Positions 8,594 through 16,680 of a DNA stretch of 64,000 nucleotides are shown here, piece after piece. The stretch spans positions 62,001 to 126,000 of the forward strand of contig NZ_JAACYI010000010.1 of the NCBI RefSeq assembly GCF_009996735.1. The letters run 5' to 3'. Origin of the DNA: Cellulomonas sp. APG4. Lineage in GTDB: Bacteria; Actinomycetota; Actinomycetes; Actinomycetales; Cellulomonadaceae. A program made the translations under genes and the position numbers. The notes beneath the pieces were generated by a model. The model was not told the DNA's origin, made no database searches, and worked only from the letters and a program-made list of their open reading frames with translations. How positions within the stretch are numbered: position 1 is the stretch's first letter; the number at the start of each line of letters is the position of its first letter.

Positions 8594-10471
8594 TCAGAAT
8601 CCGGAGGTGCTGCCCTGCCGGCCCGCCCGCCGTGCGTCGACCTCGGCCTGCATCTGGCCCTCGGTCCTCTCGACACCCGACCGGTCGGTACGCGGCACGT
8701 GCACGCCTGAGCGCACGAGCTCCTCCTCGAGAAGCCGGTCGCGCTCCTCGCGGCGGATCTTCTGCTCGGCGGGGTCCGGCACCGGGACGGCCGAGAGGAG
8801 GCGGCGGGTGTAGGAGTGCTGCGGGTCGCGCAGGATCTGGTCCCGCGGTCCCTGCTCGACGAGCTTGCCCTTGTGCATCACCGCGATGCGGCTCGAGAGC
8901 AGCTCGACCACGGCGAGGTCGTGGCTGATGAACAGGCACGCGAACCCGTGCTCGCGCTGGAGCTCCTGGAAGAGCTCGAGCACCTTGGCCTGGACCGAGA
9001 CGTCGAGGGCCGACGTGGGCTCGTCGGCCACGAGCAGCTTCGGGTTGAGCGCGAGCGCGCGGGCGATGCCGACACGCTGACGCTGACCGCCCGAGAGCTC
9101 GTGCGGGTACCGGTTGCGCATGCTGCGCGCGAGGTGCACCTGATCGAGCAGCGTCTCGACACGACGGTCGAGCTCGGCACCCTTGGCGATCTTCTGGAGC
9201 TTGAGCGGCTCACCGATCGACTCACCGATCGGCAGGCGCGGGTTGAGCGACGAGCCCGGGTCCTGGAAGACGATCGACACGTGCTTGCGCAGCTCGCGCA
9301 GCTCCTTGACGCCGATCCCGCCCATCTCCTGGCCGTCGATGGTGAGCGAGCCGCCCGCGACGGGCAGCAGCCCGACGACCGCTCGGCCCACGGTCGTCTT
9401 GCCCGAGCCGGACTCACCGACGAGACCCACGACCTCGCCCCGTCCGATCTGCAGGTCGATCTCGTCGACCGCGCGGAAGGCGGGAACACGACCGCGGCCG
9501 GGGTACTCGATCACGAGCCCGCGCGCGTCCATGGCCGCCGGCTCGCCCTCGGTCGCGCCGGCGCGGGCCGCCTCGTCGGCGGCCGCGGGCGTCGCCGTCG
9601 TCGACGACGTGCCCTCGTCCTCCTCACCCGACTTGCCCAGGTGGGGCACGGCGTCGAGCAGCTGCCGCGTGTACGCGTGCTGCGGTCGGTTGTAGATCTG
9701 GTCGGCCGTCCCGCTCTCGACGATCCGGCCGTTCTTCATCACGATCACGCGGTCGGCGAGGTCGGCGACCACACCCATGTCGTGGGTGATGAGGATGATC
9801 CCCGAGTCGATGCGGCTGCGCAGGTCGCGCATGAGCTTGAGGATCTCGGCCTGCACCGTGACGTCGAGGGCCGTCGTCGGCTCGTCCGCGATGAGCAGCT
9901 TGGGGTCGCACGCGAGCGCCTGCGCGATCATCGCGCGCTGCCGCTGGCCGCCCGAGAGCTGGTGCGGGTACTTGTCGACCGACTTCTCGGGCTGCGGGAT
10001 GTCCACGAGCGTGAGCAGCTCGATCGCGCGGGCGCGCGCGGCCTTGGGGCCGATGTCGAAGTGCGTGCGGAGCGTCTCGACGATCTGGAACCCGACGGTG
10101 TAGACGGGGTTCAGCGCCGTCATGGGCTCCTGGAAGATCACCGCCACGTCGTTGCCGCGCACGCGCGACAGCTGCTTGTGGCTCAGACCGATGAGCTCGC
10201 GGCCCCCGAGCTTCGCCGAGCCGCTGGCCCGCCCGTTGCGCGGCAGAAGGCCGATGAGCGACATCGAGGACTGCGTCTTGCCGGAGCCGGACTCGCCGAC
10301 GATGGCGAGCACCTCGCCCGGGCGCACCTCGTAGCTCAGGTCGATCGCGGCGGGGAACCACTCCCCCTCGACGTAGAACTCCACACCGAGGCCCTCGACC
10401 TCGAGGATCGGGGCCTTCTCGTCCACGGCAGGGGCGTCAGCAACCACGGTGGGACCGTGTCCTTTCGTCAC
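8594..10471 (-). CDS. Peptide ABC transporter double ATPase (DppD-DppF fusion)
   Basis: A 625-residue cytoplasmic protein made of two complete ABC domains (about 22-275 and 318-560). Each has Walker A (GESGSGKTQ and GESGSGKTT), the signature LSGGQRQR and Walker B (LLIADEPTTALD and LLVADEPTSALD). A Ser/Thr/Ala/Glu-rich linker joins them, and each half ends in the short oligopeptide-transporter tail (ADQIYNRPQHAYTRQLL, DQILRDPQHSYTRRLL). It should energise the permeases at 11.3-13.9 kb. It is separated from them by a PH-domain gene on the opposite strand, so it probably has its own promoter. The GTG at 10471 lacks a Shine-Dalgarno; an in-frame GTG at 10447 follows AAAGGA at a long spacing. Confidence 0.92.
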   Translation of the reverse strand: MTKGHGPTVVADAPAVDEKAPILEVEGLGVEFYVEGEWFPAAIDLSYEVRPGEVLAIVGESGSGKTQSSMSLIGLLPRNGRASGSAKLGGRELIGLSHKQLSRVRGNDVAVIFQEPMTALNPVYTVGFQIVETLRTHFDIGPKAARARAIELLTLVDIPQPEKSVDKYPHQLSGGQRQRAMIAQALACDPKLLIADEPTTALDVTVQAEILKLMRDLRSRIDSGIILITHDMGVVADLADRVIVMKNGRIVESGTADQIYNRPQHAYTRQLLDAVPHLGKSGEEDEGTSSTTATPAAADEAARAGATEGEPAAMDARGLVIEYPGRGRVPAFRAVDEIDLQIGRGEVVGLVGESGSGKTTVGRAVVGLLPVAGGSLTIDGQEMGGIGVKELRELRKHVSIVFQDPGSSLNPRLPIGESIGEPLKLQKIAKGAELDRRVETLLDQVHLARSMRNRYPHELSGGQRQRVGIARALALNPKLLVADEPTSALDVSVQAKVLELFQELQREHGFACLFISHDLAVVELLSSRIAVMHKGKLVEQGPRDQILRDPQHSYTRRLLSAVPVPDPAEQKIRREERDRLLEEELVRSGVHVPRTDRSGVERTEGQMQAEVDARRAGRQGSTSGF

Positions 10472-10550
10472 GGTGCACGCCGCACGGGGCGGCGGGCACG
10501 GGGCTCGCGGGGCTCAGGAGCCGACCGCGGAGGTCTGGGAGGATGGGGGC

Positions 10551-11195
10551 GTGAGCAGCGACGACGGCGCGCCGGACGGCGTGCGGCCAGGTGACGGCAC
10601 GACGATCGAGTTCCGGGCCCGCAGCGGACGCGTGCTCACGTGGGCGGTCGCGGTGCTCTGCGCCGTGGCGTGGGTGGTGACCCTCGTGCAGGAGCCTGTC
10701 GACGCGCTGCGCTACGGCCCGGCACTCGCGCTGCCGGCTCTCGTCGTGTGGGCCGTGCTCGGCCGGCCCGCGGTGCTCGTGAGCGACGGCGGGGTCGAGC
10801 TGCGCAACGTGCTGCGCACCGTGCACCTGCCCTGGACCGCCATCGTGCGCATCGACACCAAGTACGCGCTGACGCTCGAGACCGCGTACGGGACCTACGC
10901 GGCCTGGGCGGCTCCCGCCCCGAGCCGCATGCAGACCCTCGGCGCGAGCCCGGCCGACCTCGAGCACCTGCCCGAGTCCACCTACGTGGGAGGCGCCCGT
11001 CCGGGCGACCTCATCACGTCGGCGTCGGGCCAGGCCGCCGCGCACGTGCGCCGTCGCTGGGAGGCCCTGCGGGACGCCGGCTACCTGGACGACCCCCGGC
11101 TCGAGCACGACCGCCCCCAGGTGCGCTGGCACCTGCTCGAGGCCCTCGCCGTGGCCGCGCTCGCTGCGGTCGCCGTGCTGGCGGCGCAGGTCTGA
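10551..11195 (+). CDS. PH domain-containing membrane protein
   Basis: A 214-residue protein with two N-terminal helices (VLTWAVAVLCAVAWVVTLV and LALPALVVWAVL, about 25-75), then a bacterial PH-like domain around 78-130 that includes ELRNVLRTVHLPWTAIVRIDTKYAL, a hydrophilic stretch, and a final helix at about 195-212. This layout fits actinobacterial PH-domain proteins of unknown role. GTG 10551 is chosen because GGGAGGA (10537-10543) precedes it at good spacing; the frame upstream is not protein-like. The gene lies antiparallel between the ATPase and permease genes of the peptide importer, so it interrupts that operon. Confidence 0.8.
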   Translation: MSSDDGAPDGVRPGDGTTIEFRARSGRVLTWAVAVLCAVAWVVTLVQEPVDALRYGPALALPALVVWAVLGRPAVLVSDGGVELRNVLRTVHLPWTAIVRIDTKYALTLETAYGTYAAWAAPAPSRMQTLGASPADLEHLPESTYVGGARPGDLITSASGQAAAHVRRRWEALRDAGYLDDPRLEHDRPQVRWHLLEALAVAALAAVAVLAAQV

Positions 11196-11243
11196 CCCGC
11201 CCGGCCGGACGACGCGCGCCGCGAAGCTCGCTCGCGCCGGGTT

Positions 11244-11262
11244 GCTGACGGGCACCGTCAGC
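11244..11262. terminator. Hairpin between the PH-domain gene and dppC
   Basis: GCTGACGG (11244-11251) and CCGTCAGC (11255-11262) form a perfect 8-bp stem with a 3-base loop. It lies at the meeting point of the two convergent genes and includes the dppC stop codon. There is no T tract, so termination strength is uncertain. Confidence 0.4.
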
Positions 11263-12271
11263 CCTTCGCCATCTTGCGCTGGCTCGGGATGCGCCGCTGC
11301 CGCGGGTCGAAGGCGTCGCGCAGGCCGTCGCCGATGAAGTTCACGCACAGCGCGATCGTCACGATGAACAGACCGGGCCACCAGAACAGCCAGGGCCGCG
11401 TGGCGAACGCCGTCTGGTACTCGTTGATGAGGTTGCCGAGCGACACGTCCGGGGCCGTGATGCCGAAGCCGAGGTAGCTGAGCGCGGTCTCGAGCAGGAT
11501 CGCCGAGGCCATGAGCAGCGTCGTGTTGACGATGATCACGCCCACCGCGTTGGGCAGCATGTGCTTGAACATGATGCGCGTGCTGCTCGCGCCGGCCACG
11601 CGGGCCGCGTCGACGAACTCGCGCTCACGCAGCGACAGGAACTCGCCGCGCACCAGCCGGGCCATCGACGTCCACGTGACGAGGCTCAGGGCCAGCGCGA
11701 GGGTGATCGGGTTCGCCCCACCCACCAGCACACCGAGGATCGCGCCGATCATGATGATGGGCAGCGTGATGACCATGTCCGTGAAGCGCATCAGCAGGTT
11801 GTCGATGCGTCCCCGGAAGTAGCCCGCGATCGCGCCCATGACGATGCCGATCGCGCTCGCCACGAGCCCGATGATCGTCATGACGAGCAGCGACTGCTGC
11901 GTCCCGCGCATCACGAGCGCGAAGACGTCCTTGCCGATGTTGTCCTGGCCGAACGGGTGCTCGCCGATCGTGAAGCCACCGTCGAAGCCCATGGTCGGGG
12001 CCCCGCCGGCCTGCGCGATGGGGAGCTGCTGCCGGTAGGTGTAGTCCCACCAGCCGGGGATGGGCCCCCAGCCGATCGACGTGGTGGCGAGGAGCACGAT
12101 GCCCACCAGCACGACGGCCGCCGTCATGGCTCCGCGGTGACGGATGAAGCGCCGGAAGACGATGCGGCCCTGCGAGAGGCCCTCGACCTCCTTGAGCTCG
12201 ATCGCGTTCTCGACGTTCTCCTCGGTGACGGTCCCGCCGTGCTCGGGGACCTTCGGCGTCGGCGTGGTCAT
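11258..12271 (-). CDS. Peptide ABC transporter permease (DppC type)
   Basis: A 337-residue inner-membrane permease. A hydrophilic N-terminus of about 45 residues is followed by a first helix (MTAAVVLVGIVLLATT), an extracytoplasmic domain containing EHPFGQDNIGKDVFALVM, and five further helices. The DppC motif HPFGTD/DxxGRD is recognisable as HPFGQDNIGKD. The cytoplasmic coupling loop reads FVDAARVAGASSTRIMFKHMLPNA, the EAA motif that contacts the ATPase. The ATG at 12271 overlaps the stop of dppB (ATGA), indicating translational coupling. With DppB it should form the membrane channel for peptides delivered by the lipoprotein encoded at 14.2-16 kb. Confidence 0.93.
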   Translation of the reverse strand: MTTPTPKVPEHGGTVTEENVENAIELKEVEGLSQGRIVFRRFIRHRGAMTAAVVLVGIVLLATTSIGWGPIPGWWDYTYRQQLPIAQAGGAPTMGFDGGFTIGEHPFGQDNIGKDVFALVMRGTQQSLLVMTIIGLVASAIGIVMGAIAGYFRGRIDNLLMRFTDMVITLPIIMIGAILGVLVGGANPITLALALSLVTWTSMARLVRGEFLSLREREFVDAARVAGASSTRIMFKHMLPNAVGVIIVNTTLLMASAILLETALSYLGFGITAPDVSLGNLINEYQTAFATRPWLFWWPGLFIVTIALCVNFIGDGLRDAFDPRQRRIPSQRKMAKG

Positions 12272-13926
12272 GCGTTCACCCGGATCCTGGGGTCGAGAGC
12301 GGCGTAGATGAAGTCGACGAGGATGTTCGCGACGACGAGCGCCGTGCCCACCACGATGAAGTACCCCATCACCGGGTCGGCGTCCTTGTCGTTGAGGCCG
12401 CGCAGGAACAGTGTCCCCATGCCGCTCCACGCGAAGATCCGCTCGGTGATGATCGCGCCGCCGAACAGGTTGGCGATGTCGAGCGGGACGATCGTGGCGA
12501 GCGGGATGAGCGCGTTGCGGAACGCGTGGCGCACCGTGACGATCCGCTCGGGCAGGCCCTTGGCCCGCGCCGTGCGGATGTAGTCCTGGTTCATCACCTC
12601 GAGCAGGCTCGCCCGCGAGTACCGCGTGTACGAGGCGAACGAGATCAGGATCAGCGCGATCGTCGGCAGGATCAGGTGGGTGTACGTGTCCATCGTCTCG
12701 ACCCAGAAGTCGCCCGAGAGCCCGGGCGTCTGCGAGCCGATGGTCGCGATCGGCCGGCCCGCGATACGGCTCGAGCTCGAGTAGACCTGCCACACGCCCA
12801 TGAGGCGGTCGACGAAGGTCAACGCCGCGACGAAGAGGGCCGTGATCGCCGCCGCACGCATCGACTGCCCGCGGTCGGGGCCGCCCCAGAGCCAGCCGAT
12901 CAGCACGCCCGACGCGATCGCGACCAGACCGAGCCCGATCATCATCGGCCCACTGGCCGCGTAGTAGAAGAGGTACTGGAGCGGGTAGTACAGCGCCGCG
13001 CCGAGCGCGACGGCGGTGAGCGCCGAGTACAGCGCCCTGCGGTTGCGCAGGCCCGCGGCGACGGCGGTGACGCCGAAGGCGATCGCGACGCCGAGCACCG
13101 TGATGACGACGATGCCGAGGCTCGGGTCGAGCAGCCAGCCGCTCGCCGAGATGAAGAAGAGCATCGCGGCGGTCGCGAGGGCGGACACGCCGAACACGAC
13201 GGCGCGTCGCTGAGCTGCACCGCCCACGATCGCCTGCCAGATGAGGCCGCCCAGCAGGGCGAGCCCCGCGATCGCGGGTGGTGAGATCCGTGGATCGGCG
13301 AGGAAGTCGTTGAAGCCGATCGCGCCCCACAGCTTGAGCAGCACCGCGACCCAGAACGACGGCAGCGAGTACAGGACGAACGACATGAACGTCACGCCGT
13401 AGTCGAACCCGGTGTACTGGCGCAGCGCGCTCGCGATACCGACCGTGATGCCCAGCGCGATCGCCGTGAAGGTCGACATCGTGATCAGCGTGAGCGTCGA
13501 CGGGATCGCGGTGCTGAGCATCGCGGTGACGGGCTGGTTGGTGACCCAGCTCGTCCCGAGGTCGCACGTGCCGATGCCGACGGCGGCCGGGATGCACTGG
13601 GCCGCGCCACCGAGCCAGCTCAGGTACCGCAGCGGGGCGGGCGTGTCCAGGTCGAGCGCGTCGATGCGCTGCTGGATCAGCTGCTCCTTGTTGGGCGCCG
13701 AGCTCGTGTAGAGGTCCTCGAGCGGGTCGAGGGCGATCGCCAGGAGCATGTAGACGATGAAGGTCGCCCCGAGGAGGACGATCGCTGACGAGAGGATGCG
13801 CCTGCCGATGAAGGCGAGCATCGGTCCGCTCGAGCGGAGCCGCGCGCGGGGGCCGGTGGGGCTGACGGGGGCGGCGGAGACCGCCTGCTCGTCACTCCCG
13901 GCGCGGCTCGACACTGAGGTTGCCAT
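12268..13926 (-). CDS. Peptide ABC transporter permease (DppB type) with a large internal membrane insert
   Basis: A 552-residue permease; classical DppB proteins are near 310-340. Residues 38-65 are the first helix, and the coupling (EAA) loop at 433-458 (YTRYSRASLLEVMNQDYI) and the LFGGAIITERIF segment are family hallmarks. Between them, residues about 215-375 form an extra block with roughly five additional hydrophobic segments that the canonical fold lacks. The gene follows the binding-protein gene after a 240-base gap rich in hairpins and overlaps dppC by 4 bases. Start ATG 13926 has only a weak GAGG about 10 bases upstream. Confidence 0.9.
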   Translation of the reverse strand: MATSVSSRAGSDEQAVSAAPVSPTGPRARLRSSGPMLAFIGRRILSSAIVLLGATFIVYMLLAIALDPLEDLYTSSAPNKEQLIQQRIDALDLDTPAPLRYLSWLGGAAQCIPAAVGIGTCDLGTSWVTNQPVTAMLSTAIPSTLTLITMSTFTAIALGITVGIASALRQYTGFDYGVTFMSFVLYSLPSFWVAVLLKLWGAIGFNDFLADPRISPPAIAGLALLGGLIWQAIVGGAAQRRAVVFGVSALATAAMLFFISASGWLLDPSLGIVVITVLGVAIAFGVTAVAAGLRNRRALYSALTAVALGAALYYPLQYLFYYAASGPMMIGLGLVAIASGVLIGWLWGGPDRGQSMRAAAITALFVAALTFVDRLMGVWQVYSSSSRIAGRPIATIGSQTPGLSGDFWVETMDTYTHLILPTIALILISFASYTRYSRASLLEVMNQDYIRTARAKGLPERIVTVRHAFRNALIPLATIVPLDIANLFGGAIITERIFAWSGMGTLFLRGLNDKDADPVMGYFIVVGTALVVANILVDFIYAALDPRIRVNA

Positions 13927-14052
13927 GGGGTGCTGGACCTCGCTGGACGTGGGTCATGGTCGGCGTGAGTCTACGCGGACCTGCGGAGGGGTTCGTACGC
14001 GCCGCGGTGGCGGGCGCACGAGGCGGCCCGGGTGCGGGCCTGGGTGGTGCTG

Positions 14053-14135
14053 GTCGCGGGTCGGGTCCGCGACCGCCGTCCCGGACGTGCCCGGGACGGC
14101 GGTGGGGCGCCGCGGCTGGACCGCGGCGCCCCACC
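14053..14135. repeat. Three consecutive GC-rich hairpins between binding-protein and permease genes
   Basis: Three inverted repeats lie head to tail: GTCGCGG/CCGCGAC (14053-14073), CCGCCGTCCCGG/CCGGGACGGCGG (14073-14102, perfect 12 bp) and GGTGGGGCGCCGCGG/CCGCGGCGCCCCACC (14101-14135, perfect 15 bp, 5-base loop). On the minus strand they follow the solute-binding protein stop at 14167 and precede dppB. Such structures usually stabilise the upstream mRNA or attenuate read-through, so that the binding protein is made in excess; that role is inferred. Confidence 0.7.
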
Positions 14136-14166
14136 TGTCGTGCGTGTCAGCGTCGTGGACGCGAGA

Positions 14167-16005
14167 TCACTCGGTCTCGATGCTGTCCTCGGCGCTGATC
14201 TCCCACTCCCAGTAGTTCCAGAAGATGGTCGGCGACAGGGCGATGGTCGAGGTGCCCTCGAGCACGTCGCGCCAGGCCATCACGCCGGGGTGCTGGAAGA
14301 TCGGGACCGAGAAGCCGGCCTCGTTGAGCTCGCTCTCGATGTCGATCAGGAGCTCGGTCTCACGCTCCGGGTCGGTGTTGGTCGACAGCTCGTCCCAGAA
14401 GGCGTCCATGCTCTCCGACGAGTACCCGCCGAAGTTGTTGACGCCACCCGTGATGAAGTTCGCCTGGCCGTTGAGCGCGAAGGTGCTCGTCGACTGCCAG
14501 CCGAAGAGGGACGCGTCGTAGGTCGTGGGCTGCGCGAGGCGGCCACCCCACGCGACGTCGCCCTCGTCCACCAGGTTGAAGCCGACCTGCGAGGCCGAGT
14601 TCGAGATGAGCTCGAACTGGTTCTCGCGGCGGACGTTGCCCTCGCCGTACAGGAAGCGCACGTCGATCGGGGTCTCGACGCCGGCCTCGGCCAGCAGCTC
14701 GATCGCCTTCTGGCGGTTGGCCTCGTCGTCGTGGCTGTAGAACTCGGAGCCGTTGTTGGAGACGACCTCGTCGTAGTTCGGAGCCGAGGGGACGAGGTTG
14801 TGCGAGTCACGCAGCACGGCCTCGGGGTCGATCGGGAGGATCAGCTTCTCGAGGATCTCGTCACGCGGGACCGAGAGCAGGAAGGCCTGGCGCACGAGGC
14901 GCGCGGTCTCCTCGTCGCCGCCGTAGGTGGCCGGGTCGAACGGGCCACCGTTGTTGAACACGACGTCCACGTGCTCGTAGGTGCCCTCGGCGGTGCCCTG
15001 GTAGGACACGCCGTCCATGCCCTCGAGGGTCGCGACCAGGTCGACCGACGCCTGCGGCGAGATCAGGTCGACCTCACCGTTCTGGAGCGCGGTGGCCGAG
15101 GCCAGCGGGTCCTCGTTGTAGCGGACGGTGATGGCCTCGACCTTGGGCTTGGGGCCCCACTCGTAGTCGTCGCGCGCGGTGACCGTGAGGTACTGGCCCT
15201 CGACGAACTCGGTCATGACGTACGCGCCGGACGAGAGGTACATGCGCTCGTCGTCGGGCAGCGAGGTGAAGTCGAAGCCGGTGTTCCAGGTCTTCGCGAT
15301 GGCCGAGAGGTCCTCGGTCACGTCGTTGGCGAAGGCGTCGTAGACGCGCTGCTTGGCCTCCTCGGCGTCCTCGACGTCGAGCGCGATGCCGGCGATGGCG
15401 TGCGCGGCGACGGGCGAGGGCTGGATCGAGACCTCCCAGTCGGAGCGCGGCTCGTCGTAGACGAAGGTCACGGTGCGGCCGTCGTTGCTGATCTCCGGCA
15501 TGCCCGAGATCAGGTTGGCGGCGGGCGAGGACGAGCTGAAGTAGACGCCCGCGTCGATCTCGTCCTGGTTGATGATGTTGAACTCTTCGTCGTACTCGGG
15601 CTCGACGTTGTCCCAGCGGTCGTTCTGGGCGGCCCAGTAGAGGAACACGTCGTAGGCGTCGACGGGCGCGCCGTCCGACCAGGTGACACCCTCGTTGACC
15701 GTGTACTCGACGGTGAACGGGTCCTCGGAGGTCACCTCGTAGGTGCCGAAGTCCTCGTTCTTGGCGATGTTGAGCTCGCCGTCGTAGTAGTTGAACTGGG
15801 CGTTGGTCAAGTAGATGATGTTCGCGTTGGCCGTCGCGTTGCCGGTGTCCGTGAGGTTGTTCTGCGAGTAGAACGACTGGTTCCAGCCGACGCTGACAGA
15901 GGTGTCCTCGACGATCTCGCTCCCACCCGGGGTGGAGCACGCGCTCAGCACGAGCGCGCCCGTCGCGACGATGGCGCCCGCGGCACCGATTCGCCTGATC
16001 TTCAC
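14167..16005 (-). CDS. Peptide-binding lipoprotein of an ABC importer (SBP family 5)
   Basis: A 612-residue secreted lipoprotein. The N-terminus has basic residues, a hydrophobic core and the lipobox LSAC at about residues 20-23, so the mature protein is lipid-anchored at Cys23. The body is an extracellular solute-binding family 5 protein that binds oligopeptides; recognisable parts are FTVEYTVNEGVTWSDGAPV and the later RQAFLLSVPRDEI segment. The GTG at 16005 is chosen because AGGAGG lies just upstream (TCAGGAGGAACA before the codon) and the signal peptide starts there. It is the first gene of the peptide importer and is followed by hairpins before dppB. Confidence 0.92.
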   Translation of the reverse strand: MKIRRIGAAGAIVATGALVLSACSTPGGSEIVEDTSVSVGWNQSFYSQNNLTDTGNATANANIIYLTNAQFNYYDGELNIAKNEDFGTYEVTSEDPFTVEYTVNEGVTWSDGAPVDAYDVFLYWAAQNDRWDNVEPEYDEEFNIINQDEIDAGVYFSSSSPAANLISGMPEISNDGRTVTFVYDEPRSDWEVSIQPSPVAAHAIAGIALDVEDAEEAKQRVYDAFANDVTEDLSAIAKTWNTGFDFTSLPDDERMYLSSGAYVMTEFVEGQYLTVTARDDYEWGPKPKVEAITVRYNEDPLASATALQNGEVDLISPQASVDLVATLEGMDGVSYQGTAEGTYEHVDVVFNNGGPFDPATYGGDEETARLVRQAFLLSVPRDEILEKLILPIDPEAVLRDSHNLVPSAPNYDEVVSNNGSEFYSHDDEANRQKAIELLAEAGVETPIDVRFLYGEGNVRRENQFELISNSASQVGFNLVDEGDVAWGGRLAQPTTYDASLFGWQSTSTFALNGQANFITGGVNNFGGYSSESMDAFWDELSTNTDPERETELLIDIESELNEAGFSVPIFQHPGVMAWRDVLEGTSTIALSPTIFWNYWEWEISAEDSIETE

Positions 16006-16635
16006 TGTTCCTCCTGACAAGGATGTGGCGCGCCCCCGGCTCCACGGGGACCGGGCCGGGCCTGGGGCCCGTCCGAGCACACCCGTGGTGGGAGCTCCAC
16101 CATGGATTCGGCGAGCGTACAGCCGAAGATTCCGGCATTTGGGATGCCCTCGGGGGGCCCGTTCTGATCGTTACCTATTCGATACTGGCCGGTACGTCTC
16201 ATCTCGTGAGATTCGGTTTGCCCACCCCTCACCCCCGTGCAATCGAGAACCGCAGCAGCGGCAACGGATTCCGCGCGTGGGGCAGCGAGCGACCTCCGAG
16301 ATCATCCGTTGAAGGGCTGACGGCCGGGCACTAGCAGGTCGTCGCTCCGGATGTTGTCTGCTGAGACGAAACCGCTCTGAGGGCCTGTGGCGCCAGTCAC
16401 ATCCGTAACCTGCCGGACACACACGATCTGGCTCGCGTGTGTCCGGGTCGCCCGGACTGACACGGTTCCCGGCCCCCGGGCGAACGTTCGGCACGACGCA
16501 TCGGGCCGCTGCCCGCTTCCGAGCCGGCGCCGTGCACGCACCAGAAGACGGGACGTACGCCCCTGGAGAGTGCTGCTCGCGTCGCAGACCGTGGGAGCGA
16601 CGCCCGGGAGCCACCCGCCCTGACGAGGAGGAGCC
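16006..16635. other. Long intergenic region, probable promoter region of the peptide importer
   Basis: No convincing gene is seen in these 630 bases. The stretch 16110-16260 is clearly richer in A/T than the surrounding coding DNA and probably holds the promoter of the minus-strand peptide operon, but I cannot choose a single -10/-35 pair. An inverted repeat lies at 16413-16446. The divergent HEAT-protein genes begin at 16636. Confidence 0.6.
16413..16446. repeat. Inverted repeat, 10-bp perfect arms
   Basis: CCGGACACAC (16413-16422) and GTGTGTCCGG (16437-16446) are perfect reverse complements around 14 bases. The arms extend inward by two more pairs after one mismatch. It sits in the divergent intergenic region and could be an operator or an RNA hairpin; no regulator gene is adjacent. 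Confidence 0.55.
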
Positions 16636-16680
16636 ATGGTCCGCAAGCGGCGCCTACCGGCCCCGGGCGCACGCCGGTGA
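16636..16680 (+). CDS. 14-codon upstream ORF overlapping the HEAT-repeat gene
   Basis: ATG 16636 opens a 14-residue frame reading MVRKRRLPAPGARR, very basic. It has the best ribosome binding site of the neighbourhood, GAGGAGGAGCC directly before the ATG. Its TGA (16678-16680) overlaps the GTG (16677) of the next gene in a GTGA overlap. The next gene has no independent Shine-Dalgarno, so ribosomes probably reach it by finishing this ORF. It may be a coupling leader and not a functional peptide. Confidence 0.45.
   Translation: MVRKRRLPAPGARR

Noticed and set aside
4865-8710. Plus-strand open frame of 1281 codons
   Set aside because: It runs antisense through the BCCT transporter and typA. Its translation is Arg/Asp/Gly-rich without motifs, as expected from third-position G/C in the true genes.
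10437-11381. Minus-strand open frame of 314 codons that would bridge dppC and the ATPase
   Set aside because: It is antisense to the PH-domain gene, which has a good ribosome site and recognisable helices; the minus frame has low-complexity content.
16171-16614. Minus-strand open frame of 147 codons in the peptide-importer intergenic region
   Set aside because: Unusual composition, no ribosome site, no motif, and it crosses the inverted repeat; I treat the region as noncoding.
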